A DNA stretch of 16,512 nucleotides from Shewanella sp. (lineage in GTDB: Bacteria > Pseudomonadota > Gammaproteobacteria > Enterobacterales > Shewanellaceae), in NCBI GenBank assembly GCA_004195335.1, contig SDWK01000145.1, forward strand, positions 1 to 16,512. The letters are read 5' to 3'. How positions within the stretch are numbered: the first letter of the stretch is position 1; the number at the start of each line of letters is the position of its first letter. Both the position numbers and the translations under genes were made by a program. Positions 7,068 through 16,084 of this stretch are shown in pieces. The notes beneath the pieces are model-generated. The model searched no databases, was not told the origin of the DNA, and worked only from the letters and a program-made list of their open reading frames with translations.

Positions 7068-9059
7068 ATGGCCTCTCGCTTTTCTAGTTTGGGTCCATTT
7101 AGATCCATTTTATGTTTTTGTTTAATCGCATTACTCATCGTGACCTTAAGCCGCATAGGGCTTGGTGTATGGCAATTTGACCGAGTCGTTGCCGTTGGTG
7201 GTTGGTCACATCTAATTATTCAAGGTCTTAGGGTCGATTTGGCAACACTATGCTGGTTGTGGGGCATTGCGGCCTTAGGCACAGCATTGTTTTCCGGTGA
7301 GCATCTTCTGGGGCGTAGTTGGAACGCTGTCTTAAGGGTTTGGCTAACGCTGGGTCTTTGGTTGATGCTGTTTCTTGAAGTGTCTACCCCCTCATTTATC
7401 CAAGAGTATGGAATAAGACCAAATCGTCTTTATATTGAGTACCTTATTTATCCTAAAGAGGTGCTTTCAATGCTCTGGGCCGGACGAAAAGTCGAGCTGG
7501 TTTTTGGTGCCCTGTTGAGTATGATGACGCTTTGGTTCGGATGGAACTTGAGTGCTCGCCTGCTGAAGGACATTCGTTATCCTCGTTGGTTTTTTCGTCC
7601 TTTTATTGCGCTGTTGGTGATAGCCGTTACTCTGATAGGTGCCAGATCCAGCTTGGGGCACAGGCCCTTAAACCCCGCAATGGTGTCATTTGCCGATGAT
7701 CCGCTGGTCAATTCTTTGGTGACCAACTCCTCCTATTCCCTGTTCTTTGCTATCAGTCAGATGAAGAGCGAGGCCAGTGCCTCCAAAATGTACGGCAAGA
7801 TGGATGAGGAAGAGGTGATCGATACGATTCGCAGGGAAAGTGGCAGAGAGCTTGCTGCATTCACGTCGCAAGATATCCCCAGCCTCACTTTTAATCCTGC
7901 CAGCTATCAAGGTAAACCTAAGAATCTGGTGATTATTTTACAGGAGAGCTTAGGGGCTCGATTTGTGGGTAACTTAGGTGGTTTACCCCTGACGCCGAAT
8001 ATTGATGAGCTGTCAAAAGAGGGCTGGTCTTTCGAAAACCTCTATGCCACAGGTACACGTTCCGTTCGCGGGATTGAAGCGGTAACGACTGGCTTCACGC
8101 CTACTCCGGCTCGCTCTGTTGTCAAGTTAGGTAAGAGCCAGAATGGATTTTTCTCGATTGCGGCACTGTTAAAGCAACATGGTTATGAGACTCAGTTTGT
8201 CTATGGTGGTGAGAGTCACTTTGACAACATGAAGAGTTTCTTCCTCGGCAATGGCTTTAGCAATATTGTCGATGAAGGCGACTATAAAAATCCAGTCTTT
8301 ACTGGCTCCTGGGGCGTTTCTGATGAAGATCTGATGAGGAGAGCCAACAGTGAGTTTGAGCAGTTTCATCGACAAGGAAAACCATTTTTCAGCTTAGTGT
8401 TTAGTTCGAGTAATCATGATCCTTTCGAGTTTCCTGATGACAGAATTGAGCTCTATGAACAGCCAAAGCAGTCGCGCAATAATGCGGCAAAGTATGCCGA
8501 TTATGCCGTGGGTGAGTTTTTCAAGCTGGCGAAGAAGTCTGATTATTGGAAAGATACGCTATTTCTTATCGTTGCTGATCATGACAGCAGAGTGGGTGGT
8601 TCCAGCCTGGTACCCATCTCGCGATTCAGGATCCCTGGAATTATTGTCGGTGATGGTGTCGAAGCTAAACGGGATAATAGGGTGGTGAGTCAGATCGATC
8701 TCGCACCCACTTTGCTCTCTATGATGGGAATATCGGATAACTATCCTATGTTGGGGCGAGATTTGACACGAGTCAGCGACGACTGGCCTGGTCGCGCCTT
8801 GATGCAATATGATAAGAATATGGCCTATCTGCGCGGTAATGATGTCGTAGTATTGCAACCTGAAAGGGAGCCTAGCGGTTTCAAATATGATTTCCTTGCA
8901 GGGACACTGGTTGCAAGCCCACAAAGTGATGAGATGAAACAGGTGGCTTTGGCCTGGGCACTGTGGGGAAGTTTGGCTTATCAAAAGAGCTTATATCGCC
9001 TTCAAGAGGAGGATAAGCGAGGCAATGGTATGATTTCAGCAGAGGTTACACTTAAATAA
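7068..9059 (+). CDS. Membrane sulfatase / phosphoglycerol transferase, LtaS-like
   Basis: This 663-residue inner-membrane protein belongs to the alkaline-phosphatase-superfamily group with LtaS and MdoB, which move phosphoglycerol or related groups onto envelope glycans or lipids. Five hydrophobic segments lie at about 12-34, 52-76, 82-105, 143-163 and 175-195. A periplasmic sulfatase domain runs from about 285 onward. Metal-binding candidates are E293 (ILQESLG) and D504-H505 (IVADHDSR). The likely nucleophile is T330 in ATGTRSVRG. Gram-negative members may act on osmoregulated glucans or lipids, but the substrate here is unknown. ATG 7068 is preferred over the in-frame TTG at 7056 because family members start near MASRFSSLGPF; neither has a strong ribosome binding site. 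The gene has a long, structured leader and stands alone on this strand. The next gene converges 12 bases after its stop, with no visible terminator between. Confidence 0.88.
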   Translation: MASRFSSLGPFRSILCFCLIALLIVTLSRIGLGVWQFDRVVAVGGWSHLIIQGLRVDLATLCWLWGIAALGTALFSGEHLLGRSWNAVLRVWLTLGLWLMLFLEVSTPSFIQEYGIRPNRLYIEYLIYPKEVLSMLWAGRKVELVFGALLSMMTLWFGWNLSARLLKDIRYPRWFFRPFIALLVIAVTLIGARSSLGHRPLNPAMVSFADDPLVNSLVTNSSYSLFFAISQMKSEASASKMYGKMDEEEVIDTIRRESGRELAAFTSQDIPSLTFNPASYQGKPKNLVIILQESLGARFVGNLGGLPLTPNIDELSKEGWSFENLYATGTRSVRGIEAVTTGFTPTPARSVVKLGKSQNGFFSIAALLKQHGYETQFVYGGESHFDNMKSFFLGNGFSNIVDEGDYKNPVFTGSWGVSDEDLMRRANSEFEQFHRQGKPFFSLVFSSSNHDPFEFPDDRIELYEQPKQSRNNAAKYADYAVGEFFKLAKKSDYWKDTLFLIVADHDSRVGGSSLVPISRFRIPGIIVGDGVEAKRDNRVVSQIDLAPTLLSMMGISDNYPMLGRDLTRVSDDWPGRALMQYDKNMAYLRGNDVVVLQPEREPSGFKYDFLAGTLVASPQSDEMKQVALAWALWGSLAYQKSLYRLQEEDKRGNGMISAEVTLK

Positions 9060-9071
9060 TCCGAGTTCAGG

Positions 9072-9575
9072 TTAAATAAGTGCAGATAAGAGAGGCTCAT
9101 CGTTCGGATGAGTCTGTTGCTGATAAAAGCTTTCGACGCGTTGACCGAATTCTCGATAAAATTCAGATGGCTGGTCTAAGATGATGCCTCGTTCAGTGCT
9201 CTTTTTCTGGGGAGCATGGTTACTGACTTCCTGCTGGTTTGATCTAATATCACCTCGTTGAAGTGCAGGTTTTCCTCTGAGTAGGTCTTTGACAAGCTGG
9301 GTCGCGGCATGTTTTGCCTGATCTTGTTGTTTCCCCTGCTGCTGTTGCCCTGTATCTTGTTGTTTACCCTGAGATCTCTCATTTAATCTGGCTTGAGCAT
9401 CAGCATGTTCTGCTGTACGTTCGTTTTGTGCTGAAAACGAACGTTCTTCGTGACCTTTAGTTGGTTCTGCTGGTGGGATGACGGGAGGTCTCTGCAGATT
9501 ATCCGTACGTGCAGAGTCAGTAGCGGCATTGGTTGTCGCTATCGGCACGTGTGGGTAATTTGTGACCACTAACAT
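9072..9575 (-). CDS. Uncharacterised Gln-rich hydrophilic protein
   Basis: I do not recognise a characterised family for this 167-residue protein. It has no signal peptide or membrane segment. A Pro-rich start contains QRPPVIPPAEPTKGHEERSF. The middle (about residues 70-90) is rich in Gln, Lys and Asp and looks disordered or coiled-coil forming. The C-terminal part ends in FYREFGQRVESFYQQQT and may be a short folded or interaction segment. Ribosome binding is supported by GGAG just upstream of the ATG at 9573-9575. It lies 80 bases downstream of bioH on the same strand, so they could share a transcript. It converges with the sulfatase gene. The good ribosome binding site, full-length frame and position in an otherwise ordinary gene array argue that it is real. 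Confidence 0.75.
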   Translation of the reverse strand: MLVVTNYPHVPIATTNAATDSARTDNLQRPPVIPPAEPTKGHEERSFSAQNERTAEHADAQARLNERSQGKQQDTGQQQQGKQQDQAKHAATQLVKDLLRGKPALQRGDIRSNQQEVSNHAPQKKSTERGIILDQPSEFYREFGQRVESFYQQQTHPNDEPLLSALI

Positions 9576-9655
9576 AAATGTGTCTCCAATCTTTAATGGT
9601 TAAATAATAGCCATTTATCGATTAAAGATAAAGTATTATCGAAGCAATTTATCTC

Positions 9656-10429
9656 TTATAATGTCTCTATCCAGCTTACCAAACCGGTGATGAACTCATC
9701 TTTATGAGATATAAAGGGGGCATGTGAGGCTTTTTGGAGCAAGAGATCCTGATAGCGCTGTTCATCTTTAGGCATCAAAGGTGGAACCCGTCTCGGGACT
9801 AAGCCGTCTAATCTTCCCCATATTCTCAGCCAAGGCTGCTCAATCTTGGTTATTTGAGAGCGGAGATCGACATGTTTCAGCATATCGAGTCCCTGCACAA
9901 GGGCGGTCGTCTCTGGAATGGGTCTGGATAGAACCAGCGCTCTGAGCTGCTTGATATCCTCTTTTGCCGTTACACTACCCATGGCCTGTATTGCTAAGAA
10001 GCGTTCTATGGTTTTGCTGAGATCGTTTTCGAGCAGCTTGCCAAAGTCAGATAATATTTGTGGTGGAATACCTGGCCAGGATTCCTCTTCCCTTGCCATG
10101 AAGCAGGGGGAAGAGGCGATAGTAACCAGTCCCCGTACCTGATTGGGGTAACGCAGCGCGGCTCGGGTTGCCACAAGTCCACCTAAAGACCAGCCGACCC
10201 AGATAGCCTCGTTTGTTAGCCTATCCGCTATCGCATCAACCCAGGAATCAATATCTCCCTCTATCGTTGCACTATGACCAAAACCGGGCAGATCCACATA
10301 GTGCACCCTATACTGAGATAGAGCAGAATGTAGCGGTGTAAATACGGCACTGTTCACTCCCCAACCGTGAAGCATAACGATCTCTCGGCCCTGACCAATA
10401 GACTCTATATGAAGGGAAGATGAGTTCAC
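9656..10429 (-). CDS. bioH: Pimeloyl-ACP methyl ester carboxylesterase BioH
   Basis: BioH hydrolyses the methyl ester of pimeloyl-ACP and so ends the BioC/BioH route that supplies pimelate for biotin. The 257-residue alpha/beta hydrolase matches the E. coli length of 256. The nucleophile elbow GWSLGG places S81. The other triad members are D208 (IWGRLDGLVPRR) and H236 (KASHAPFISH). The oxyanion loop motif HGWG is at 21-24. The start is GTG at 10427-10429, with GAGG seven bases upstream. An internal alternative is not needed. It diverges from the comF gene with only 36 bases between the starts, so their promoters probably overlap. In E. coli bioH also lies beside gntX, the comF homologue. No biotin operator (BirA site) is visible. 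Confidence 0.95.
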   Translation of the reverse strand: MNSSSLHIESIGQGREIVMLHGWGVNSAVFTPLHSALSQYRVHYVDLPGFGHSATIEGDIDSWVDAIADRLTNEAIWVGWSLGGLVATRAALRYPNQVRGLVTIASSPCFMAREEESWPGIPPQILSDFGKLLENDLSKTIERFLAIQAMGSVTAKEDIKQLRALVLSRPIPETTALVQGLDMLKHVDLRSQITKIEQPWLRIWGRLDGLVPRRVPPLMPKDEQRYQDLLLQKASHAPFISHKDEFITGLVSWIETL

Positions 10430-10465
10430 AGTGTTACCTCAGATTAGGAAAAATGGACTTTTTCT

Positions 10466-11266
10466 ATGATAAAACATTCTATAAGGAAGCGTGCATCGAC
10501 CTGTTTGGCTAAGGTTGCACAGATCGGCAGAAAACGATCGCAGGCGCTTTATCGTGGAACCGTTCGCATGCTGGCTGCAAGTTTACCGAATCGATGTCTG
10601 ATGTGCCATCAAAGCATCGAGTTACCGGGTTCTGGGATCTGCTCCGTATGTCTGGCGACTGGCCTCTATCAAGCTCCTGTATGTTTGGGCTGTGGTCGCG
10701 CCATGCAAGTTGAAACCAGTTACTGTGGCGCCTGTACCTCGTTCCAGCCTCTCACCATTATTGCCCCCTGTAGCTATCATCAAGGGCTGGGAGAGTGGGT
10801 CGGGCTAATTAAGTATCAAGCGCAATTTTCAGCGTTGCCAGTATTAACATATGCATTAGCGAATCGTGTTATTCACTTGGAAGAACAGGGATTGCTGCAG
10901 CTGCCTCAGGTATTAATTCCGGTCCCTTTACACAGTAAGAGACTACAGAAGAGGGGATTCAATCAGGCATATCTCATTGCCGATGCCATTGGCCGCAGGC
11001 TCAATATTCCTGTGGTGACCGGAGGGCTCGTCCGCACTATCGATACGCGCTCTCAAGCTGGACTAACGGGGAAGCAGCGGCGGAGAAACTTGTCTGGAGC
11101 CTTTAAGCTAGACGAACGTTTCGCCTATCAGCGTATCGCCTTGATTGACGATGTCGTGACCACCGGGACGACGGCAAAAGAGATCGCCAAACTTTTTGAG
11201 AAGCGACATATTCATGTGCAGGTATGGTGCCTTGCGAGGGCAGAAGCACCTGGGTTAATGGATTAG
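10466..11266 (+). CDS. gntX: ComF/GntX family phosphoribosyltransferase-like protein
   Basis: This family joins a zinc-ribbon N-terminal part to a phosphoribosyltransferase-like domain. ComF is needed for DNA uptake during transformation in some bacteria; GntX in E. coli has an unclear role in periplasmic gluconate use. Zinc ligands come in pairs: C44 and C47, C59 and C62, C73 and C76, C87 and C90. The phosphoribosyl-diphosphate loop is IALIDDVVTTGTT (residues 224-236). The 266-residue protein is longer than E. coli GntX (227) because of a basic 34-residue N-terminal extension. An alternative start is M35 (MLAASLPNRC) at 10568, and neither start has a strong ribosome binding site. It is divergent from bioH and converges on the M14 peptidase gene. 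Confidence 0.9.
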   Translation: MIKHSIRKRASTCLAKVAQIGRKRSQALYRGTVRMLAASLPNRCLMCHQSIELPGSGICSVCLATGLYQAPVCLGCGRAMQVETSYCGACTSFQPLTIIAPCSYHQGLGEWVGLIKYQAQFSALPVLTYALANRVIHLEEQGLLQLPQVLIPVPLHSKRLQKRGFNQAYLIADAIGRRLNIPVVTGGLVRTIDTRSQAGLTGKQRRRNLSGAFKLDERFAYQRIALIDDVVTTGTTAKEIAKLFEKRHIHVQVWCLARAEAPGLMD

Positions 11267-11284
11267 CTTGGTTTGAAGCTAATC
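11261..11284. terminator. Hairpin between convergent comF and M14 genes
   Basis: A perfect nine-base stem, gattagctt with aagctaatc, closes on loop ggtttg. It contains the comF stop codon and reaches the end of the M14 gene. There is no T-run, so termination in either direction is possible but not certain. Confidence 0.55.
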
Positions 11285-13829
11285 AATCCAGTGCAGGCAC
11301 AAAATACAGGGCGTTGGCATAGACTTTTTCTGAACCCAGCCAGATGTTACGGAACATTAAATTATCCGCCAATATCACGATGGCACCCTTTCCTCTGGGT
11401 TCGAGGAGTATCGCCGGACTCATAGAGAAGCTGCGCTGATACTCTTCGGCAAGATAACCACTCAATAGTGGTTCTTCGGCATACTTGGCTGCCACGATGA
11501 ATGGAGTGGCTGTTTCAGTAAGGCCTAAGGCTTTATTTTTCAATATAGGTAAACTGTTACCGCGTATTCCGAAACTTAATGGATGGCTTGGATCGAGTGT
11601 TAATTCCAGAATAGCGCCACCGATTGACTGCCTAGCCTCGAGCTTTTCTTTATCCGCAAAGTTGAGATTTGAGCTATCAAATAGTTGCTTATAAAAACGT
11701 GCTTCCTTAAGGTCGGTTTTAAGCAGGTGCCCTATATTTAGCCAGGTCAACGCCCCTTTTTGCGCAATAATGGTGCCGCCATTGCTGGCAAACTGACCCA
11801 GCTTACGCGCGAACTTTTCATCGAGTGAGGAGTAACTACCTCCCGGTAAGATAATATGGCTATAGTCGTTCAAAGTAAGGCGTGGCAGACGCTCAACATC
11901 GACAAGTGTCACCGGGACTGCCAACTGTGTATCTAAGTAATACCAAAGCTCGCCGACCTCAGATGCATTAGTCCCTTGTCCGGTGACTAACAGAGGTTTT
12001 ATCGGTTTTATGGCATGGAAATCAGGGCTGCCTAAGTCGATGCCTGAAACGGAACTGCTGGTATTAACGGAGTCAATATTTAATGGATGCTGCTTTACCA
12101 GCTCGGTCAGCTTTGCTGTAATCTGCTCGGTAGGCATACCGTTTTGTTGCAATGGGATCTGCAAGCTTCCAGCCGGATAGATAACGTCAATGTTATCGAC
12201 TCTCATGGTAAAGGGCTTGCTGGCAAATTTGGCTCGAATACCCGCTTGTAAAAGCTGTTGAAGAACGGGAGCGGCATTGTCCTGTTGCCAATTGATGAGT
12301 AAGGCTACAGCCTCTTCTGCAGGTTTAAAGCTGCTTGATTTAGGTTGTTCCTTAGCGAGTACGTCGATATTGAGCTTGATGTTTCTTATCAACTGAAGGT
12401 GATAAGCTTGCTCAAGGTTCCAGCTGGAAACATCATAAAAGGTGGGATCTGTAAACTCAGTTCTATTATCGAACATGGCCTGTAATAGACTTTTTTGAGG
12501 TTGATTGATGGGGATAAATAGGCTGGTTTGCACGGCAAAATCCAGCTTGCCTTGGGTCACTGATTTAGTCAGATAATAAAACTCGATATGATGTTGTTCG
12601 AGTAATTGGCTCAAGTCGGTTATGCGATTGGCATTAGAGGGCGCACCGATAAGGAAGCCCTTTTGACGCCCCCTTTTCAGTGTTTTATCTTTGCCTTGAT
12701 AGAATTCACTCTGGTATTCCAACAACTCATCTTTTAGCGCCAGGCTTCCCTTAAGGCTAGAAATCGAGGTTGTAACCTGGTTATGAATGGCATCTTGTAG
12801 TCTCAATTCTCCATTTCGGGTCGCTTGAACCTGACCTCTGGGGCTTGCTTGTTCGAAGAGTACACCGATAGCACCGTTGATATCCGGATAAGTTGAGCCT
12901 TTTCCATAGTAAAAATCATCGAACATCTGCCTACTAAAATAGCTTTGTTTTATCTCATCCAATGCTCGTTGATGAAATTTGGCTAGTTTTGCAGTCAATG
13001 CCTGGTTGTCTTTTGGGGTTAAAGGATGGGTGCGAGCGGGGACGCCAGGTTGGAAAAAATAACTCTGATCTCGTCCCATCTCATGAAAATCACCCACATA
13101 GTGAGGCTGCCATTTGTGGAATAGCGCTACTCTGCCTTGGGATTCTGGGTGGCGAAGGAAAAGCCAGTCTCGGTTCAGATCGGCAAAATAGTGATTGGGT
13201 CTGCCACTCGGCCAGTTCTGTCTATGTTCCTTATGGTTATTGTCGCTCACATCCACTTGACCACGGTAATTGTTGGTCCAGTTTGAAAATCGATCTAAAC
13301 CATCCGGATTTTGACTCGGGGTAATAAGAATGACCGCTTGGTCCAGTAACTGGGTGATCCACTGCTCGTTACTGCTGGCGAGTAGATGGCTGAGTTTCAA
13401 TGCCGCGTGTGCTCCACTGGCTTCGTCACCATGAATCGAGTAGGCCAGCCAGATCACTAAGGGTCCTTGCTGTGTATCACCGGATTTAACTTTTTGTCTC
13501 TGCTGTAAAATCTCATCCAGATTCGCTTGATTTTTTACTGAGCTGATAACCGCGGTTAATTGCTGTCTGGCTTCATGGCTTTGGCCACTTTTTTCGATGG
13601 AAACTTTGGCACTTTCACGGGCTAATTGTTTTAAATAGAAGTTTATCTGGTCATGCCGCAGGTGCCACTGTCCCAGAGGATAGTCTAAAAACTGAGTGGG
13701 AGAAGTCAGGTTTGTATCGGATTTCACTGTTAAGATCGCGTTCTCATCGTGCGGTTCTGCAGCGATTGCAGGAAACAGCAAAGACAATGAACAGTAAGTC
13801 GCTAAAAAAAACAGACAGGATCTCAACAT
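11283..13829 (-). CDS. Secreted M14 zinc carboxypeptidase with GATase1-like C-terminal region
   Basis: This 848-residue protein should cleave peptides in the periplasm or outside the cell. A signal peptide covers about residues 1-24 (hydrophobic core LLFPAIAA). The M14 domain holds the zinc ligands H133 and E136 (SIHGDEASG) and H249 (GDFHEMG). The substrate-binding pair N219-R220 lies in ADLNRDW, and the catalytic glutamate is E326 (GVLFEQASP). All the usual key residues are present, so it should be active. A long middle region has no clear match. From about residue 610 a region with LLVTGQG, HIILPGGSYSS and ASNGGTIIAQKGALTW looks like a class I glutamine amidotransferase fold; no catalytic Cys-His pair is evident, so it is more likely a structural domain. 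The start is ATG 13827-13829. It converges on comF and diverges from nfuA. Confidence 0.87.
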   Translation of the reverse strand: MLRSCLFFLATYCSLSLLFPAIAAEPHDENAILTVKSDTNLTSPTQFLDYPLGQWHLRHDQINFYLKQLARESAKVSIEKSGQSHEARQQLTAVISSVKNQANLDEILQQRQKVKSGDTQQGPLVIWLAYSIHGDEASGAHAALKLSHLLASSNEQWITQLLDQAVILITPSQNPDGLDRFSNWTNNYRGQVDVSDNNHKEHRQNWPSGRPNHYFADLNRDWLFLRHPESQGRVALFHKWQPHYVGDFHEMGRDQSYFFQPGVPARTHPLTPKDNQALTAKLAKFHQRALDEIKQSYFSRQMFDDFYYGKGSTYPDINGAIGVLFEQASPRGQVQATRNGELRLQDAIHNQVTTSISSLKGSLALKDELLEYQSEFYQGKDKTLKRGRQKGFLIGAPSNANRITDLSQLLEQHHIEFYYLTKSVTQGKLDFAVQTSLFIPINQPQKSLLQAMFDNRTEFTDPTFYDVSSWNLEQAYHLQLIRNIKLNIDVLAKEQPKSSSFKPAEEAVALLINWQQDNAAPVLQQLLQAGIRAKFASKPFTMRVDNIDVIYPAGSLQIPLQQNGMPTEQITAKLTELVKQHPLNIDSVNTSSSVSGIDLGSPDFHAIKPIKPLLVTGQGTNASEVGELWYYLDTQLAVPVTLVDVERLPRLTLNDYSHIILPGGSYSSLDEKFARKLGQFASNGGTIIAQKGALTWLNIGHLLKTDLKEARFYKQLFDSSNLNFADKEKLEARQSIGGAILELTLDPSHPLSFGIRGNSLPILKNKALGLTETATPFIVAAKYAEEPLLSGYLAEEYQRSFSMSPAILLEPRGKGAIVILADNLMFRNIWLGSEKVYANALYFVPALD

Positions 13830-13839
13830 AGATAATGTT

Positions 13840-13871
13840 CTTTATACTTGTAATATAAAGGTTAAATTAAC
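13840..13871. promoter_or_regulatory. Adjacent palindromes upstream of the M14 peptidase gene
   Basis: The perfect inverted repeat ctttata-N7-tataaag spans 13840-13860 and is followed directly by the palindrome gttaaattaac (13861-13871). The first lies 11 bases from the start codon. They could be operator sites or simply AT-rich promoter DNA. I recognise no regulator. Confidence 0.3.
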
Positions 13872-14011
13872 AGTTAGTGCAGTTTCATGCCATAGCTGGT
13901 CTTAGAAAAATCGAGACTTTATCAAAACCATTCTTCATAAAATGGCTAAAAAACCTTAAGCAATGCAAATAGGGGCTACAAAGCTGAACTCAGTCGGAGT
14001 ATCATATGGCT

Positions 14012-14036
14012 AATCCATACTAAAACAGTCAAGCAT
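14012..14036. promoter_or_regulatory. Putative IscR type 1 site upstream of nfuA
   Basis: The stretch actaaaacagtcaagcat is nearly identical to the right half of known IscR type 1 sites such as the one with CCCGACTAAAACAGTCAAGTA in the E. coli iscR promoter. The left half is poor. IscR senses Fe-S status and is known to control Fe-S assembly genes including nfuA. The site lies 22 bases before the start codon, where it could block transcription or RNA polymerase binding. Confidence 0.5.
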
Positions 14037-14057
14037 TACCTGACGGAGCATGTCTTA

Positions 14058-14636
14058 ATGATCACCATTTCCGATGCAGCTCAGGCCCATTTTGTTACTT
14101 TGTTAGCAGATCAGCCTGAAGGAACTCATATTCGTGTATTTGTAATTAGCCCTGGCACAGCAACAGCTGAGTGTGGCGTTTCATATTGCCCGCCAGACGC
14201 TGTCGAAGCTGATGATATGGAGTTCGAGTTCAATGGTTTTAATGCCATGGTCGACGAGAAAAGTGCTCCTTTCCTTGAAGAGGCAACGATTGACTTCGTT
14301 ACCGACCAATTAGGCTCACAGTTAACGCTTAAGGCGCCAAATGCTAAGATGCGCAAAGTTGGAGACGATGCATCACTGAATGAGCGTATCGATTATGTGA
14401 TCCAGTCGGAGATCAATCCGCAACTTGCCAGTCATGGTGGTAACATTGTGTTGGTCGAAGTGACCGAAGAGGGATTGGCTATCCTGCAGTTTGGCGGCGG
14501 TTGTAATGGTTGCTCTATGGTCGATGTCACGCTAAAAGATGGAATTGAGACACAGTTACTTGAAAAGTTTCCTGGAGAGCTGACCGGTGTTAAGGATGTG
14601 ACAGAACATCAACACGGCGATCACTCTTACCAGTAA
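14058..14636 (+). CDS. nfuA: Fe-S biogenesis protein NfuA
   Basis: NfuA carries iron-sulfur clusters to target proteins, particularly under oxidative stress or iron limitation. The 192-residue protein matches the E. coli length of 191. The N-terminal half is a degenerate A-type carrier domain without the usual cysteines. The C-terminal Nfu domain has the cluster-binding pair C149 and C152 in [10 protein letters not shown], the same numbering as in E. coli. GGAG at 14045-14048 supports the ATG at 14058. In E. coli the gene is in the bioH-gntX-nfuA neighbourhood; here the M14 peptidase gene has come in between gntX and nfuA. A plausible IscR site is upstream and a terminator shared with the MATE gene follows. 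Confidence 0.97.
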   Translation: MITISDAAQAHFVTLLADQPEGTHIRVFVISPGTATAECGVSYCPPDAVEADDMEFEFNGFNAMVDEKSAPFLEEATIDFVTDQLGSQLTLKAPNAKMRKVGDDASLNERIDYVIQSEINPQLASHGGNIVLVEVTEEGLAILQFGGGCNGCSMVDVTLKDGIETQLLEKFPGELTGVKDVTEHQHGDHSYQ

Positions 14637-14677
14637 CGGAAGTTTGTAGATTCGAGGGCTTAGGCTCTAGGATTAAT

Positions 14678-14716
14678 AAAAAAAGCGAGTTGGTTATTAG
14701 CCAATTCGCTTTTTTT
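14678..14716. terminator. Bidirectional terminator between nfuA and the MATE gene
   Basis: Stem aaaaaaagcgagttgg (14678-14693) pairs with ccaattcgcttttttt (14701-14716) with one imperfect pair. It has a T-run on the plus strand and, read on the minus strand, another. It lies between convergent nfuA and the MATE gene and can serve both. Confidence 0.93.
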
Positions 14717-14723
14717 ATGTCAG

Positions 14724-16061
14724 TCAAATCTCGCAGCTTCTCAATCGATATCGATAATGCAGTGTCAATGTAATGCTTCTTGCTAACATGAAGGCACTCA
14801 TTGCGGCCCATAGCGCATGATTACCTATATCTTGTAAGAGATACCAGACAGGGAAGAAAACCCCAAAGGTAGAAATGATCATGCTGTTACGCATCACTTT
14901 ACCCATAGCGGCACCGATATAGACACCATCAAACAGGTAAGAGCCGAATGAGAGCAGGGGCAAGAGTACGATCCAAAAAAGATATTGGTCGGCGACGAGC
15001 CTTACTGCTTCAATATTGGTGAGCAGCTCAATGATAGTGCCTCCACCAAAGGCGAAGAGGAGGGTGAACAGGGTGGCGGATATACCAGACCAGAGCCAGG
15101 CTAATGTGACGCTGTCTCGCATTAAGGCTTTATTCTTCTGGCCGTAGGCCCTTCCCACTTCGGCTTCTGCATAGTATGCGATGCCATCCAGAGCATAGGA
15201 GATCAGCAGCAGGAGGTTAAGGAGTACGGCGTTGGCTGCGACGGTATTGTCTCCCAGACCCGCGCCTTGAAACGTCATGAAGGCAAAGGCGATTTGCAGG
15301 CATAAACTTCGGATGAAAATATCGGCATTAAGGCTGAGTAGCTTATGGTAGCTGGCGAAGCTAAGGGTTTTTCTGAGCTTTAAAAAGTCGAATCCACCCG
15401 TTTTTTGAACGTGTTTATAGACCATCATTAAGGCGACTGAAAAACCAGCAATATCGGCAAAAACAGAGGCGAGAGCGGCCCCTTTTACTCCCCAATCCAA
15501 ACCGAGAACAAAGAGTAAATCCAACATGATATTGGCACAGTTTGCTACGATCAGTTGCCACATTGCGGCTTTAGGCTGTTGCCGTCCAAGCAGCCAGCCT
15601 AATAGGACCAGATTGAGTAAGGCGAAGGGCGTTGACCAAATTCGTATCTGAAAATATTCACGACAATATCGTTCGACTTCAGCCGTTGCATCGGTGAGCA
15701 TTAAGGCGCCATTTAAGATGGGGAGTTGCAGTGCTATGGCACTTACCCCTAAAATGAGCGCTAGGCTTCCCGCTTGAAGTAAGAGTTTGTATTGTGCTTG
15801 TGTATCGCCGGCACCGTAAGATTGCGCGACTAAGCCTGTTGTCGCCATTCGAAGAAAACCGAGCATCCAAAGAATGAGGGTGATGATTGTAGAACCTACA
15901 GCCACTCCTCCCAAATAATAGGCGTTACTTAAATGACCCACCACAGCCGTATCTACCAATCCCAGTAAGGGGACAGTGATATTTGACAATATCATAGGTA
16001 GAGCGAGTGCTAATAACTGTCTGTTCTTCTGTTTATTGCGGAGTAATTCGACAGGAGTCAT
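14724..16061 (-). CDS. MATE family efflux transporter, DinF-like
   Basis: This 445-residue inner-membrane protein has the length and pattern of MATE exporters, which expel cationic drugs or other small molecules using a sodium or proton gradient. About twelve hydrophobic segments are visible, in two repeats of six. The first opens with ALPMILSNITVPLLGLVDTAVVG, a pattern typical of the DinF branch, including the GLVDTAVVG motif. Later segments include LWMLGFLRMATTGLVAQ and VAVGSTII. The substrate cannot be inferred. In E. coli dinF lies with lexA, but no lexA is in this window. The start is ATG at 16059-16061, with a weak GAG upstream. It diverges from the deacetylase gene with 23 bases between the starts. 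Confidence 0.9.
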   Translation of the reverse strand: MTPVELLRNKQKNRQLLALALPMILSNITVPLLGLVDTAVVGHLSNAYYLGGVAVGSTIITLILWMLGFLRMATTGLVAQSYGAGDTQAQYKLLLQAGSLALILGVSAIALQLPILNGALMLTDATAEVERYCREYFQIRIWSTPFALLNLVLLGWLLGRQQPKAAMWQLIVANCANIMLDLLFVLGLDWGVKGAALASVFADIAGFSVALMMVYKHVQKTGGFDFLKLRKTLSFASYHKLLSLNADIFIRSLCLQIAFAFMTFQGAGLGDNTVAANAVLLNLLLLISYALDGIAYYAEAEVGRAYGQKNKALMRDSVTLAWLWSGISATLFTLLFAFGGGTIIELLTNIEAVRLVADQYLFWIVLLPLLSFGSYLFDGVYIGAAMGKVMRNSMIISTFGVFFPVWYLLQDIGNHALWAAMSAFMLARSITLTLHYRYRLRSCEI

Positions 16062-16084
16062 ATCATCTCAGAGGTTCAAATTGT

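Noticed and set aside
8559..8984. 141-codon minus-strand open frame inside the sulfatase gene
   Set aside because: It is a shadow of a well-supported gene and resembles no protein.
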